Origin: Anaerolineae bacterium
GTDB lineage: Bacteria > Chloroflexota > Anaerolineae > 4572-78 > J111
DNA length: 33,417 nt
Direction: 5' to 3'
Assembly: GCA_020433835.1 (NCBI GenBank)
Contig: JAGRBY010000010.1
Span: 1-33,417, forward strand
Part shown: one piece after another, positions 17,353-25,878 of the stretch
Layout: every line of letters begins with the position of its first letter
Position numbering within the stretch: the stretch's first letter is position 1
The notes under the pieces: generated by a model
Database searches by the model: none
Told to the model about the DNA's origin: nothing
The model's input: only the letters and a program-made list of their open reading frames with translations
Position numbers and translations under genes: made by a program

Positions 17353-18140
17353 AACGCATCTCGTAGATCCGGACGTAGTTTTTGTAGTATCCAATACGCT
17401 ATGCCCACAAAAACAGTCGCCCAGCCAAGCATAATTGCCCAGGTTGTCCAGGGCGGTATATGTCCCCACAAAAAAAGATCGTGGAAGGTTGTGATATAGT
17501 AATAGGCTGGGTTCCAACGTAGCACAGCCAACGTTTGCTCTGATAGCAGCGTATCAGCATAAACAATAGGAGCCAGCCACATGCCCAGCCTCAAAACAAT
17601 ACCAATAACCTGAGCAATATCTTGAAACAAAATCACAAGTGGAGCAAGTAGCAAAGCCATCCCAAAGGCCAATATTTGAAAAAGTATCCCTACTAATGGT
17701 AGTAGTAAAATTGTCCAATGGAGAAAATGCCCCAACAGAGGGGCAGCGATCAACAGCAAAATTAGATAAATGCCTAATACCAGGGTCTCTGTAACGGCTA
17801 ACTTTGCCACGAATATTTCTTCGGGAATAGGTAGTTTATTTAAATAGCGTGCATTAGCCTGTAAGGCATTACTGCCCTGAATAACAGACGCTGAGAAAAC
17901 GAGCCACGGGAATAAACCGGAGCAAAGGTAGAGGATGAAATCGTTACTGGAACGGCTAACTGAGCCGCGCATCGTCATGATTTGGGAGAAGACAAGGGTG
18001 TAAATAAGGATATGGGAGACAGGTAAAAGAATATTCCAAAGTACCCCAAACCCGGAACCGGCATACCGTGAGCGCAGGTCGTTAAGGGCATTTGAAAAAA
18101 TATAGGCTCGATAGCGATAAAGGTTAGCTACGAGTGTCAT
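17349..18140 (-). CDS. wzm: Polysaccharide ABC exporter permease
   Basis: ABC-2 type membrane protein of 263 residues that forms the export channel with Wzt. It has about six hydrophobic segments (near residues 31-51, 68-86, 115-135, 142-172, 177-195 and 231-251), a cytoplasmic N-terminus with the family-typical DLRSRYAGSGFGVLWNILLP stretch (21-40), and NPAYYY (210-215) before the last helix. It is the first gene of the minus-strand run. Its stop overlaps the wzt ATG. No Shine-Dalgarno precedes its ATG; a promoter whose predicted start is the A of the ATG fits a leaderless message (see 18147). Confidence 0.93.
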   Translation of the reverse strand: MTLVANLYRYRAYIFSNALNDLRSRYAGSGFGVLWNILLPVSHILIYTLVFSQIMTMRGSVSRSSNDFILYLCSGLFPWLVFSASVIQGSNALQANARYLNKLPIPEEIFVAKLAVTETLVLGIYLILLLIAAPLLGHFLHWTILLLPLVGILFQILAFGMALLLAPLVILFQDIAQVIGIVLRLGMWLAPIVYADTLLSEQTLAVLRWNPAYYYITTFHDLFLWGHIPPWTTWAIMLGWATVFVGIAYWILQKLRPDLRDAL

Positions 18141-18146
18141 GAGCAG

Positions 18147-18175
18147 ATTTTAAGATGAATAGGAGAACTATGCAA
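18147..18175 (-). promoter_or_regulatory. Candidate promoter for a leaderless wzm message
   Basis: On the minus strand TTGCAT (18175-18170), a 17-bp spacer and TAAAAT (18152-18147) precede the wzm ATG by 6 bp. A start at the usual distance would fall on the ATG itself. It lies wholly in the 41-bp gap after the protease stop, so it would separate the export operon from the protease gene. Confidence 0.55.
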
Positions 18176-18181
18176 ACTCTG

Positions 18182-20632
18182 TTATGGTTTTACGATAAGG
18201 GGTAGGTAAATTGTTTTCAAAGGGAGCAGAGGCGTATCGACGGCAGGATGTAAGCACCATTCAACCAGAGTGCCCGTATCAAGTAAACCGTTGTCAGAAG
18301 CCGTGAGCCGCCATGTGCCGCTTAGCGTCTCCCCATCAAAGGCACTGAGATCAGTGTCGGGTTTAAACTGACCCTCAATCGAAGGTGTGTTCGTGGAACA
18401 TTCATTATCAACTGATAATGCCGCCTCATCATCAAGAGTGGCTTTAACATTTTGACCATTGCAGGATGGATTATTATGGGGTAAATCAACTAAAACAATG
18501 TGAGTTCCACTTTTAACGTGTTCCAGCGCAAAAGACAAATCGCCTATCCAGGAGTGGGTGGCGTGAACGGAGACATTGAGATCGGTGAGGGTGCCTTCAG
18601 TGGTCAGGCTCAGGGTGTCGGTGACGCCGGTTGAATCGTTGTCGGGAATAGATAGATTGGGGGTACGGCAGATGGGGCTAAGTGTGGTAAAGGATTGGGT
18701 CGATGAAGGGCTGCCGTCGCCACATGGGTTCTGTGGCGTTATACGCCAATAGTAATGCGTGTTCCCTTGCAAGGTGGTTGTGACATTATGCTGGGTTCCG
18801 GTCACCACGTTGGTGTAGACAACGTTGTTAAATGTCACATCTGTTGCTACTTCAACTGTATAGCTTATGGCTTGAGAGGCGGCACTCCATTTGAGTTGAG
18901 GGTTGAGCGGTTGATCGACGGCTCCGTTTGTTGGCGCGGTTAACTGGAGCGTACCCGGCAGGTTCAAAAGGTTAAGCGTAATCGGTTGGGTGTGAATTCC
19001 AGAGGATGATGTGCCGCTGATGATGAGCGCATAACTGCCGTTGAGACCAGCTGTCTTGGTGACGTTGAGTTGACTGGTACCGGGCGGAGTGACGGGGTTG
19101 GAGTTGAAATTTAGGGCTGTTCCGGTAGGTTGGCCGTTGACACTCAACGTCACCGGATCAGAAAAGCCCAGGTTGGAACCAACCGAAACGGTGTAAGCGC
19201 CACTATTTGGGGTGCAAATGTTGAGCGTCGTTGGGGTAACCTCCAGGGTGAAGTCAGACGATTGGTTGGTGCCGGCCAGTGTTGTTACGCCGCTGCTGAG
19301 CGGATCGAGCCAATCTTTCAAGCGTGTGGCGGCTGTCCCACCGCCATCCCATGAAACCGAAAGGCGACCATACCAATCCGAGCTATCGTTACCGCAAGCG
19401 GCATAGCCTCCGTGCAGTTGCCCAATGATATACCCGGCAGGGTTAAAGAGTGGGGATCCGGAAGAGCCACTTTCAGTTGTGCCTAGATCCCAATCGATTA
19501 TGCGGAGGTGTGATCCATCGCCCGGAGATGATGTGCCTAAATAGGTGGTTGTTGAAAGCGGATCATTTTCAAAGCTGATGCGTTTTTCGTCGGTGTTGGG
19601 GTGGTGAATGGCAACGGCGCTCAATGGCGTTGTCGAGCCGTTATCCCAGCCGGCCCAATAGGCGTTGACGGCGGCATCGATTGGATCGTCCAACTCTACC
19701 AGTGTGAAATCAGAGGGAGCGTAGGTGGCCCGGTGAATGGCTCCACTGTTGAATTGAGAGAGGCTGCCGTCGCCGGGATTCCCGCTGTCTGCGCTGCCGG
19801 GTGTTCGACAGGTTGAATTTTCATAATTCCAGTAGACTACCATTGAGGCCGCGTTGGAGCTGTTGACGTTACAGTGGGCAGCGGTCAAAAAGTAGGGGGT
19901 GAGGTCTTGGGCGGTGTTATTGATGAGTGAACCGGAGCAGGACAAAGTCCCGTTCAGCGAGTAAACCGCTACCGCCCGAATCTCGTCGCGCCAGCTATCG
20001 GCTTCTGAGCAGACGACATCGACATTGCAACTGCCGGATTTATCGACCGAAGACTGACCAAACTCTCTGTAGCCGTGGTTGACTGCGGTTAACGTCAATG
20101 CCAGTTGAGAGGCCGTCGCTGCTGGTACGGTAACTTCAATAACAACGTCATCCGCTTTGATAAGTGGCGTCCATAGTTGCCCATGGGCGGCGTTATCAGC
20201 TGCGGTAAAAGGGCCAATGCGCTGACTGGCGTCGGGTGTATAGAGGAATAACTGGCCACCGGGCGGCATAGTGTATCGCGTAAAGCCAAAGTTGAGCGAA
20301 AGCGCCTGGGGCGAGACAACCCGCAAGCGCCACAGCAAGGTGTCGGGATCGATCTGTTCCCAGGTTCCGTGCGTTGCCGGCGAAACCTTGACTGCAATTG
20401 GCGCGGCAAAGCGCAGCGGCGCGTCCGGCTGGGTGCTCTGTTTATCCTCCTGACGCAATTTTTGGACATCAACCGGAGGCAGCTTCAATACATCAATCTG
20501 GCTTAACGGTTGTCTTCCTGATGGTGTGGTTGCAGATGAGGGGCTTTGTGCCTGGCTGGAGAATTGCCAGGAGAGGAAGATTATTATACCAATCAGAAAT
20601 AACAAGTCCCATGACTTAAACAATCTGCCCAC
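18182..20632 (-). CDS. Secreted lysyl-endopeptidase-like serine protease with Fn3-like and P-like domains
   Basis: An 816-residue exported protease. It has an N-terminal signal (LLFLIGIIIFLSWQF, 10-24) and a propeptide to about residue 198. The S1 domain (200-450) resembles Achromobacter lyticus protease I, with SCNVDVVCSEAD, VVYWNYENSTCR and WAGWD. The triad is H253 (TAAHC), D308 (SDFTLVEL) and S391 (GSSGSP). Residues equivalent, from memory, to that enzyme's Lys-specificity site are also present: W381, H407 (GQLHGG) and D419. Residues 560-652 look Fn3-like and 655-797 like a proprotein-convertase P domain. The protein ends in IYLPLIVKP. The GTG start is forced: an in-frame TAA lies one codon upstream. 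There is no clear Shine-Dalgarno. Confidence 0.88.
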   Translation of the reverse strand: MGRLFKSWDLLFLIGIIIFLSWQFSSQAQSPSSATTPSGRQPLSQIDVLKLPPVDVQKLRQEDKQSTQPDAPLRFAAPIAVKVSPATHGTWEQIDPDTLLWRLRVVSPQALSLNFGFTRYTMPPGGQLFLYTPDASQRIGPFTAADNAAHGQLWTPLIKADDVVIEVTVPAATASQLALTLTAVNHGYREFGQSSVDKSGSCNVDVVCSEADSWRDEIRAVAVYSLNGTLSCSGSLINNTAQDLTPYFLTAAHCNVNSSNAASMVVYWNYENSTCRTPGSADSGNPGDGSLSQFNSGAIHRATYAPSDFTLVELDDPIDAAVNAYWAGWDNGSTTPLSAVAIHHPNTDEKRISFENDPLSTTTYLGTSSPGDGSHLRIIDWDLGTTESGSSGSPLFNPAGYIIGQLHGGYAACGNDSSDWYGRLSVSWDGGGTAATRLKDWLDPLSSGVTTLAGTNQSSDFTLEVTPTTLNICTPNSGAYTVSVGSNLGFSDPVTLSVNGQPTGTALNFNSNPVTPPGTSQLNVTKTAGLNGSYALIISGTSSSGIHTQPITLNLLNLPGTLQLTAPTNGAVDQPLNPQLKWSAASQAISYTVEVATDVTFNNVVYTNVVTGTQHNVTTTLQGNTHYYWRITPQNPCGDGSPSSTQSFTTLSPICRTPNLSIPDNDSTGVTDTLSLTTEGTLTDLNVSVHATHSWIGDLSFALEHVKSGTHIVLVDLPHNNPSCNGQNVKATLDDEAALSVDNECSTNTPSIEGQFKPDTDLSAFDGETLSGTWRLTASDNGLLDTGTLVEWCLHPAVDTPLLPLKTIYLPLIVKP

Positions 20633-20768
20633 TGTTTAAATTTGCGTGGTGGTTCGAACTAATGACATATACCTCAATATCAGTAGATTACCACTTTCCG
20701 GCAAATTCACAATCACATTACAAAGACATTTATGTAAAATAATTTGGTGAGCAGTTGAAAATTTATTA

Positions 20769-21851
20769 TCATTCTTCATAGAAATCGTCTTCATAGAAAT
20801 CGTCTTCATAGAAATCGTCTTCATAGGATTGTTTTGTTTGACCAGGCTGGGGAACAACTTCAGCAACAAGAACTTTATCTAAACTTCCGACCTTCGCTAA
20901 ATAGAATTCTTTAGCATCGGTGTAATTTGTTTTAAATGTGGGTAATATTTCTGCTGGAAAATTTTGAATTGTTATACCCTCGAAAATGTTTGATGCTCCA
21001 AACTTTTCTATTTTAGGTGTGGCTTTACTAAGAGGATTTATGATATAAACGCTACTACACATTGGACATCTAAAGGATAGGCTTCCCCAATTCACAGCTA
21101 TACCAATAAAAGTATGATCATTACAGCAAGGCATAAACAACGTCTGGGATAATGTTATAATAGATGATTTGTCATCATTTTCGATAACAAAGTTTTGTTC
21201 TTTGGGTCCAAGATAGATCTCTGATACTTGTGAGTATTCGATTATATGCCATTTAAGATTTTCTAACATAAAAACTAGACCAATTGGTAAATAATATCCA
21301 TTCTCGATTTTGTCAGAAAGCGGTTTACCTTGACCCGCTAAAGAGTGTTTATAATAGCCGATATAATCAAATAATTCGGGCGAAAACGTATTATCTGTAT
21401 CTAAATCAATGACTGCGTGGGCTAAATGGCAAGTTGTATTTAGATCCGCAATAAGGGGAGCGAGTTTTTGATATATTTTATACATACTTTGATATTGAAC
21501 GGGTAGAATGTTAAGGACATCCTTAACAATACCCTTGGGAGGGAACGGTGGTAAAACATCATCTTGTCGAGGATAATATAATAAATGAGCTGCTCTAAGA
21601 TAATTTACAATTGCCTCACGTCGTTCACCGGTAAGATAACATATTTTTGCTAAAGAATAGAAAGCCATTCTCCGTGTCGGATCGAGATCGATAGCTTTAT
21701 AATAAAATTGTTTAGCGCCTGCATAATCACCCTGTCTTTTTCTTTCTACTCCTGCATTAAGTAATTTGGTTACAAATTCGTATTCCTTTTGATTCGTTTT
21801 AGTCTTTAGTTTTTGTACCTGAGATCCCTTTTTGAAAAATTTTTTAAACAA
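20769..21851 (-). CDS. TPR protein with Cys pair motif and acidic repeat tail
   Basis: A 360-residue protein of unknown function without signal peptide. The N-terminus is very basic (MFKKFFKKGSQVQKLKTK). Residues 27-90 form about two tetratricopeptide repeats (GDYAGAKQFYYKAIDLDPTR, GERREAIVNYLRAAHL), so it probably binds another protein. Residues 240-275 contain CCNDH and CPMC, spaced like a zinc ribbon. The C-terminus is a run of YEDDF units encoded by a 15-bp tandem repeat. The start is TTG at 21851, supported by AGGAG (21859-21863) at 7 nt; no ATG competes. It lies between two exported-protein genes on the same strand, with AT-rich codons compared with them, which may indicate separate origin. 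Confidence 0.75.
   Translation of the reverse strand: MFKKFFKKGSQVQKLKTKTNQKEYEFVTKLLNAGVERKRQGDYAGAKQFYYKAIDLDPTRRMAFYSLAKICYLTGERREAIVNYLRAAHLLYYPRQDDVLPPFPPKGIVKDVLNILPVQYQSMYKIYQKLAPLIADLNTTCHLAHAVIDLDTDNTFSPELFDYIGYYKHSLAGQGKPLSDKIENGYYLPIGLVFMLENLKWHIIEYSQVSEIYLGPKEQNFVIENDDKSSIITLSQTLFMPCCNDHTFIGIAVNWGSLSFRCPMCSSVYIINPLSKATPKIEKFGASNIFEGITIQNFPAEILPTFKTNYTDAKEFYLAKVGSLDKVLVAEVVPQPGQTKQSYEDDFYEDDFYEDDFYEE
20775..20826 (-). repeat. 15-bp in-frame tandem repeat (YEDDF codons)
   Basis: The unit TTCATAGAAATCGTC occurs at 20775-20789, 20790-20804 and 20805-20819 without mismatch, followed by a partial copy to 20826. Each unit encodes five residues, so gains or losses keep the frame and change only the length of the acidic tail of the TPR protein. 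Confidence 0.92.
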
Positions 21852-21926
21852 GTTACTACTCCTAAATCAAATTGGATTTTTAAAGTTGTCCAGCAGGGTT
21901 AATTGATTCGAGTTCTTTAGCTTACT

Positions 21927-23588
21927 TTATTCTGGAGTGATAATTAGGGTTTGGTTAACCCCAACATCCGTACGTGTGGTTACCGAACCATCCGCCCATT
22001 CGACGCGGAGTTCGTCGATGGTTGAGGCATCACCGAGACCAAAGTGGGCCGATAGCTCGCTTTGGGACAAGTAGTTGTCGCAGCCGACAATGTCACGGTA
22101 GTAAGTTTTGTCTCCCACCGTGGCCCGGATGCGGCTACCGAAACCGTTGGGGGCCAGATGCGGGTTCGTACTCGTATCGAGGAAGACTCGCAGCCAGTTT
22201 GTACCGGAGCCGTTCAAATCATTACGATATAAAAAGAGTGAACTGTTGAGCGTGGTAACGACCATATCCTGATCGCCATCGTTATCATAGTCAAAATTGA
22301 ACAACCCCCGACCATCAAGAGCGTGGTCGAAGCCGGTTGCCTGGGCGACTTCTTCAAACATCGTACCGTGGTTTAGCCATAGTTTTGAGGGTTCATTGCG
22401 GTAGGAGGGTAAATCCTCCCAACCATTGGTTTCAACCAAGTCGAGAAGGCCATCGTGGTTGAGGTCTACGGCAATAGCACCCCACCCCCAGCCGCCATCA
22501 CTAACGCCGGTCGTTGCGGCGGCCTCAACAAATCTTTCGCCCTGGTTGAAATAAAGTTTGTTGCCGTCACCACGACCCGAGTAATCATTGTCAAAGATGG
22601 CAGTGGCATACCAATCGAGTCGGCCGTCGTTGTTGAAATCGCCGACGGTTGAACCCATACCGCTCCATTCCAAACCGGCGCCCAACTGTTTTCCGGCTTC
22701 GGTAAAGCTGCCGTCGCCCTTGTTGACAAAATAACGGCTTGTACCAAAATCGGCTACCAATAACAGTTCGGGCTGACGATCGCCGTTCATATCGGCAAAA
22801 CAGGGCGAGAAGCCCCGGATACCATTATCAACGATACCGGCCTGAGCGGTTACATCGTCAAATGTGCCGTCGCCATTATTTTGAAACAGGCGATTGCCGA
22901 GCGAGTCTTTTCGCCATCCGGTCACGAACAGATCGAGATCGCCGTCAACATCATAGTCGCCAAACGCAGCGCCAAAGCCATCGGCCATTGTGGGGCTGGT
23001 CTGGTTGACACCGGCTTCTTTGGCCACATCGGTGAAGGTTAAATCGCCATTATTGCGATACAGCCGGTTTTGTCCGGGGCCCATAAAACCCAGTGGGCCA
23101 AAGCTGGTCACATAAATATCTAGCCAGCCATCCCCATTGTAATCGCCTACCGCCACGCCGGAGCCGACATGCAGTTCGGCCAACCCGGCTGACTCGGCTC
23201 TGTTTTCAAAGGTACCGTTACCTTGATTGATAAATAAACCATCAGATTCGAGACCTCCGCCGATAGCAAATAGATCCTGCCAGCCATCGTTATTGAAATC
23301 TCCGGCGGCGGCACCTCCCATCATCGTAGCCCCATCATCTTTGCGATTCAAGGCAATGGTGTGGGTTAGATCGATATGGGCAGCGGTGGTTTGGTTAGAA
23401 AATCGGAGGTTGTTGGCAAATGATCCGGCCGTTGATGCAGAACCAACGGGGGCGGTATCGCCCGAGTCGGCAGAGTTTACGGCCGGTGTTACCGTGGCAA
23501 ACGTAATCGAGGATTGAGTTTGCGGTGTGGCCTGTTGACTACAAGCAGCTAGACAGAGAAACATAATCAAAACGAAGTGAGATCGCAT
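21927..23588 (-). CDS. FG-GAP/VCBS repeat lipoprotein with ASPIC/UnbV domain (CRTAC1-like)
   Basis: A 553-residue surface lipoprotein: the signal peptide MRSHFVLIMFLCLAAC ends in a lipobox with C16. Residues about 94-455 hold seven FG-GAP-type calcium-binding blades, each with a D-x-N/D-x-D-G core (for example GDFNNDGWQDLF, GDYNGDGWLDIY, GDYDVDGDLDLF, FDYDNDGDQDMV), forming a beta-propeller. Residues 465-553 match the ASPIC/UnbV domain (NGFGSRIRATVG, HFGLGDASTIDELRVEWADG). Proteins of this make-up are extracellular and probably bind ligands or carbohydrates; no enzymatic role is established from sequence. ATG 23588 follows a purine-rich AAGGACCGGAT, and a candidate promoter lies at 23643-23671. 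Confidence 0.9.
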   Translation of the reverse strand: MRSHFVLIMFLCLAACSQQATPQTQSSITFATVTPAVNSADSGDTAPVGSASTAGSFANNLRFSNQTTAAHIDLTHTIALNRKDDGATMMGGAAAGDFNNDGWQDLFAIGGGLESDGLFINQGNGTFENRAESAGLAELHVGSGVAVGDYNGDGWLDIYVTSFGPLGFMGPGQNRLYRNNGDLTFTDVAKEAGVNQTSPTMADGFGAAFGDYDVDGDLDLFVTGWRKDSLGNRLFQNNGDGTFDDVTAQAGIVDNGIRGFSPCFADMNGDRQPELLLVADFGTSRYFVNKGDGSFTEAGKQLGAGLEWSGMGSTVGDFNNDGRLDWYATAIFDNDYSGRGDGNKLYFNQGERFVEAAATTGVSDGGWGWGAIAVDLNHDGLLDLVETNGWEDLPSYRNEPSKLWLNHGTMFEEVAQATGFDHALDGRGLFNFDYDNDGDQDMVVTTLNSSLFLYRNDLNGSGTNWLRVFLDTSTNPHLAPNGFGSRIRATVGDKTYYRDIVGCDNYLSQSELSAHFGLGDASTIDELRVEWADGSVTTRTDVGVNQTLIITPE

Positions 23589-23642
23589 GGTGATATCCGG
23601 TCCTTACTATTTTTTTTGGAATGGAATTAGCCTCTTAAATAA

Positions 23643-23671
23643 ATTCTATGGGATGATGCATGATAGATCAA
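23643..23671 (-). promoter_or_regulatory. Candidate sigma70-type promoter for the FG-GAP gene
   Basis: On the minus strand TTGATC (23671-23666), a 17-bp spacer and TAGAAT (23648-23643) predict a start near 23636, about 48 nt before ATG 23588. It is back to back with the plus-strand promoter at 23704. Confidence 0.55.
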
Positions 23672-23703
23672 GTGTCATCCCCCAACTTAAAATGACGGGA
23701 TAC

Positions 23704-23733
23704 TTGACTTGATTTGTAGGCTACGTTTATAAT
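23704..23733 (+). promoter_or_regulatory. Strong sigma70-type promoter
   Basis: TTGACT (23704-23709) and a perfect TATAAT (23728-23733) are 18 bp apart. The predicted start is near 23740, and the next convincing coding start is 24202, so the leader would be about 460 nt. The two divergent -35 boxes are 32 bp apart, and GTCAT/ATGAC (23674-23678, 23692-23696) lies between them as a possible shared operator. Confidence 0.6.
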
Positions 23734-24201
23734 TGTCATACAGTCAGTGCTGCATAGCTTCAAAATACTTTAATGCAAACCAATCCTCACTCTATTTGCT
23801 AATCCGTATTGGATTTTACAGAGTTCAAAGGACATCAATACGACTACATCAAACACAATGTTGTTTAAACTACGGATACCGATATCTCTCAAGTACTCAT
23901 CTCACAAGCGTATTTACAACCAACGATAACCCATGAAAAAATCGTCAAACCTCATGTTTGTCTCTGTAGGATTAGCCACTTGCTGATCCCCTTGCCCAAT
24001 TCACAATAAATAAGAGCATTGTTCAACTTTTTAGTGCCGTACCATCGCGCCAGCCCTTTTAAGAAATAGGCTGGTTAACGCCTTACAATCACATACAAAA
24101 CGCATTCGGGCTATCAATGAAGTGGTCCAAATTATCCGCTGCGCTCAACTATTCTATCTTGAAATACCACACAATCCATTACAACTCACGGAGGTGCATC
24201 T
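23734..24201 (+). other. Noncoding leader region upstream of the S74 protein gene
   Basis: No convincing gene is visible here. Contents: a 17-codon frame at 23933-23986 (lipoprotein-signal-like but without ribosome-binding site), a hairpin CCAGCC/GGCTGG at 24050-24055 and 24069-24074 with a 13-nt loop, and the GGAGGT ribosome-binding site at 24190-24195, 6 nt before ATG 24202. I see no riboswitch family that I can name. The promoter at 23704 would transcribe the whole stretch. Confidence 0.5.
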
Positions 24202-25878
24202 ATGCATACACGATCACGTTTCTTCTCGACTTTACTTTTTTTGGCGGTTACAATGCTTTTGGGATATTCGATGGCGATGGCGCAAGAAGGGGAAGACGGC
24301 CCGGTGGCTCGGGTCATTATTGGCTCTTCATCCATTACTTGGCAATCAAAAGTAAGCAACGATGGTATTCTACTTAAGATCTCAGGGCCAAATACTTTTT
24401 ATTTTGAAAAGACATATCCACCTGGTGAGGATCCCTCATTTCGTTTTTCGGACAAAGCAAACGGTTCTTATACCTACGAATTGATAACTGTTCCAACCAT
24501 CAGCAATCAGGTTAAGGAGGCATTAGCCTCGGTTACGGAAGAGAACCGTTATGCTGTGGAAAAGCAGTTGCGTGAGGCCGGTAAACTGCCCGACCCACAA
24601 GCGCAGTCGGGGGCCTTTTTTGTTAGCGGGGGTTCTGTGGTTAATAATGATGCAGACGAAGCAAATCCCAACAAAGACCAGGTCATTGTTGACGATTTGA
24701 TTACCCAAGGAAGCGCTTGTATTGGCACTGACTGTGCCAACGGCGAGAGCTTCGGTTTTGATACTATCCGCCTCAAGGAAAACAATTTGCGGATTAAATT
24801 TCAAGATACCAGTAACTCCGGTAGCTTTCCCTCGAATGATTGGCAGTTGACAGCCAATGATTCAAGCAACGGCGGGGTCAATAAATTCTCAATTGATGAT
24901 GTTGATGGAGGCAAAACGCCTTTTACCGTTGAAGCCGGCGCTCGAAATAATGCCCTATATGTTGAGGCTGATGGGGATGTTGGCTTTGGTACATCTAATC
25001 CTGTTGTCAATGCTCACGCTGTTGATGGCAACACCCCGACCCTGCGGCTAGAGCAAGACGGTTCCAGCGGATTTACGGCTCAAACGTGGGATATCGCCGG
25101 TAATGAGGCCAACTTCTTTATTCGGGATGTGACAAATGGCTCTAAATTACCTTTTAGAATTGAGCCAAGTGCGCCGGAGAACAGTATCTACATTGATAGT
25201 ACCGGATATATAGGATTCGGCACGAATAACCCTGCAAGAAATGTCCATGTCATTGGACCCGATGGTAAGGTTGGTACTTTTCCCTCCAGCTTAGGGTCAA
25301 AAGATGCCTTCGTTTTTGAAAATAACGGTAACGTTAATCTTGCCCTTGTTGGCGGATCGACAAGTGGCTCATCTCTCAAATTCTACCGCGATGGTACTGC
25401 CGGCTTTGTAGCTTACATTAACTACAACCATAACAACAAAATAATGAATTTTTATGTAGAAGATAGCGGTTCGATCATGAGTTTAAATTCTACAGGAGAC
25501 TTAACATTAAGTGGAGCTTTGAGTCAAAATTCAGACATCAATGCCAAAGAGGATATCAGCCCGGTTGATACTCAAGAAGTCTTGGTTCGTCTGGCCGAAG
25601 TCCCGGTTTCTACCTGGAGTTATAAAGACGATAGCCCTGATATCCGTCATATGGGGCCTATGGCTCAAGATTTTTACGCTGCGTTTGAGCTAGGTCAGGA
25701 TGATCGCCATATTTCTCCGTTGGATACCAGTGGCGCAACTTTGGCTGCTGTACAGGCGCTTTATGAACTATCTCAAGAAAAAGATGCCCAAATTGCCGAC
25801 CTCAAGCAGCAAAATGCTGATCTGGAAGCCCGGCTAGAGGCCTTGGAAGCAATTGTGGCGGAGTTGGCCAATGAGTAA
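24202..25878 (+). CDS. Secreted tail-fibre-like protein with S74 intramolecular chaperone domain
   Basis: A 558-residue exported protein. The signal peptide spans residues 1-27 (cleavage probable after AMA). Residues 185-350 contain repeated strands with GFGTSNPVVNAHAVD and GFGTNNPARNVHVIG, the GxGTxxPxxxxHV pattern of phage-tail-fibre-like trimers. Residues 440-558 are an S74-type C-terminal chaperone: SDINAKE puts S444 and K449 five apart, as in the autocleaving Ser/Lys dyad of endosialidase chaperones. HMGPMAQDF and a closing coiled coil (QEKDAQIADLKQQNADLEAR) follow. The protein probably trimerises and releases the chaperone after folding. GGAGGT precedes the ATG by 6 nt. The stop overlaps the next gene, so the two are coupled. 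Confidence 0.88.
   Translation: MHTRSRFFSTLLFLAVTMLLGYSMAMAQEGEDGPVARVIIGSSSITWQSKVSNDGILLKISGPNTFYFEKTYPPGEDPSFRFSDKANGSYTYELITVPTISNQVKEALASVTEENRYAVEKQLREAGKLPDPQAQSGAFFVSGGSVVNNDADEANPNKDQVIVDDLITQGSACIGTDCANGESFGFDTIRLKENNLRIKFQDTSNSGSFPSNDWQLTANDSSNGGVNKFSIDDVDGGKTPFTVEAGARNNALYVEADGDVGFGTSNPVVNAHAVDGNTPTLRLEQDGSSGFTAQTWDIAGNEANFFIRDVTNGSKLPFRIEPSAPENSIYIDSTGYIGFGTNNPARNVHVIGPDGKVGTFPSSLGSKDAFVFENNGNVNLALVGGSTSGSSLKFYRDGTAGFVAYINYNHNNKIMNFYVEDSGSIMSLNSTGDLTLSGALSQNSDINAKEDISPVDTQEVLVRLAEVPVSTWSYKDDSPDIRHMGPMAQDFYAAFELGQDDRHISPLDTSGATLAAVQALYELSQEKDAQIADLKQQNADLEARLEALEAIVAELANE

Noticed and set aside
20636..20869. Minus-strand frame with repeated MKTIS units
   Set aside because: It is the 15-bp repeat of the TPR gene read in another frame, with no start signal.
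23733..23936. Plus-strand 67-codon frame after the strong promoter
   Set aside because: It starts with TTG inside the -10 region, has no ribosome-binding site, and its composition is not protein-like.
23933..23986. 17-codon frame resembling a lipoprotein signal peptide that stops right after its Cys
   Set aside because: No ribosome-binding site and too short; it may be chance. It could be a decayed gene start, but nothing downstream continues it.
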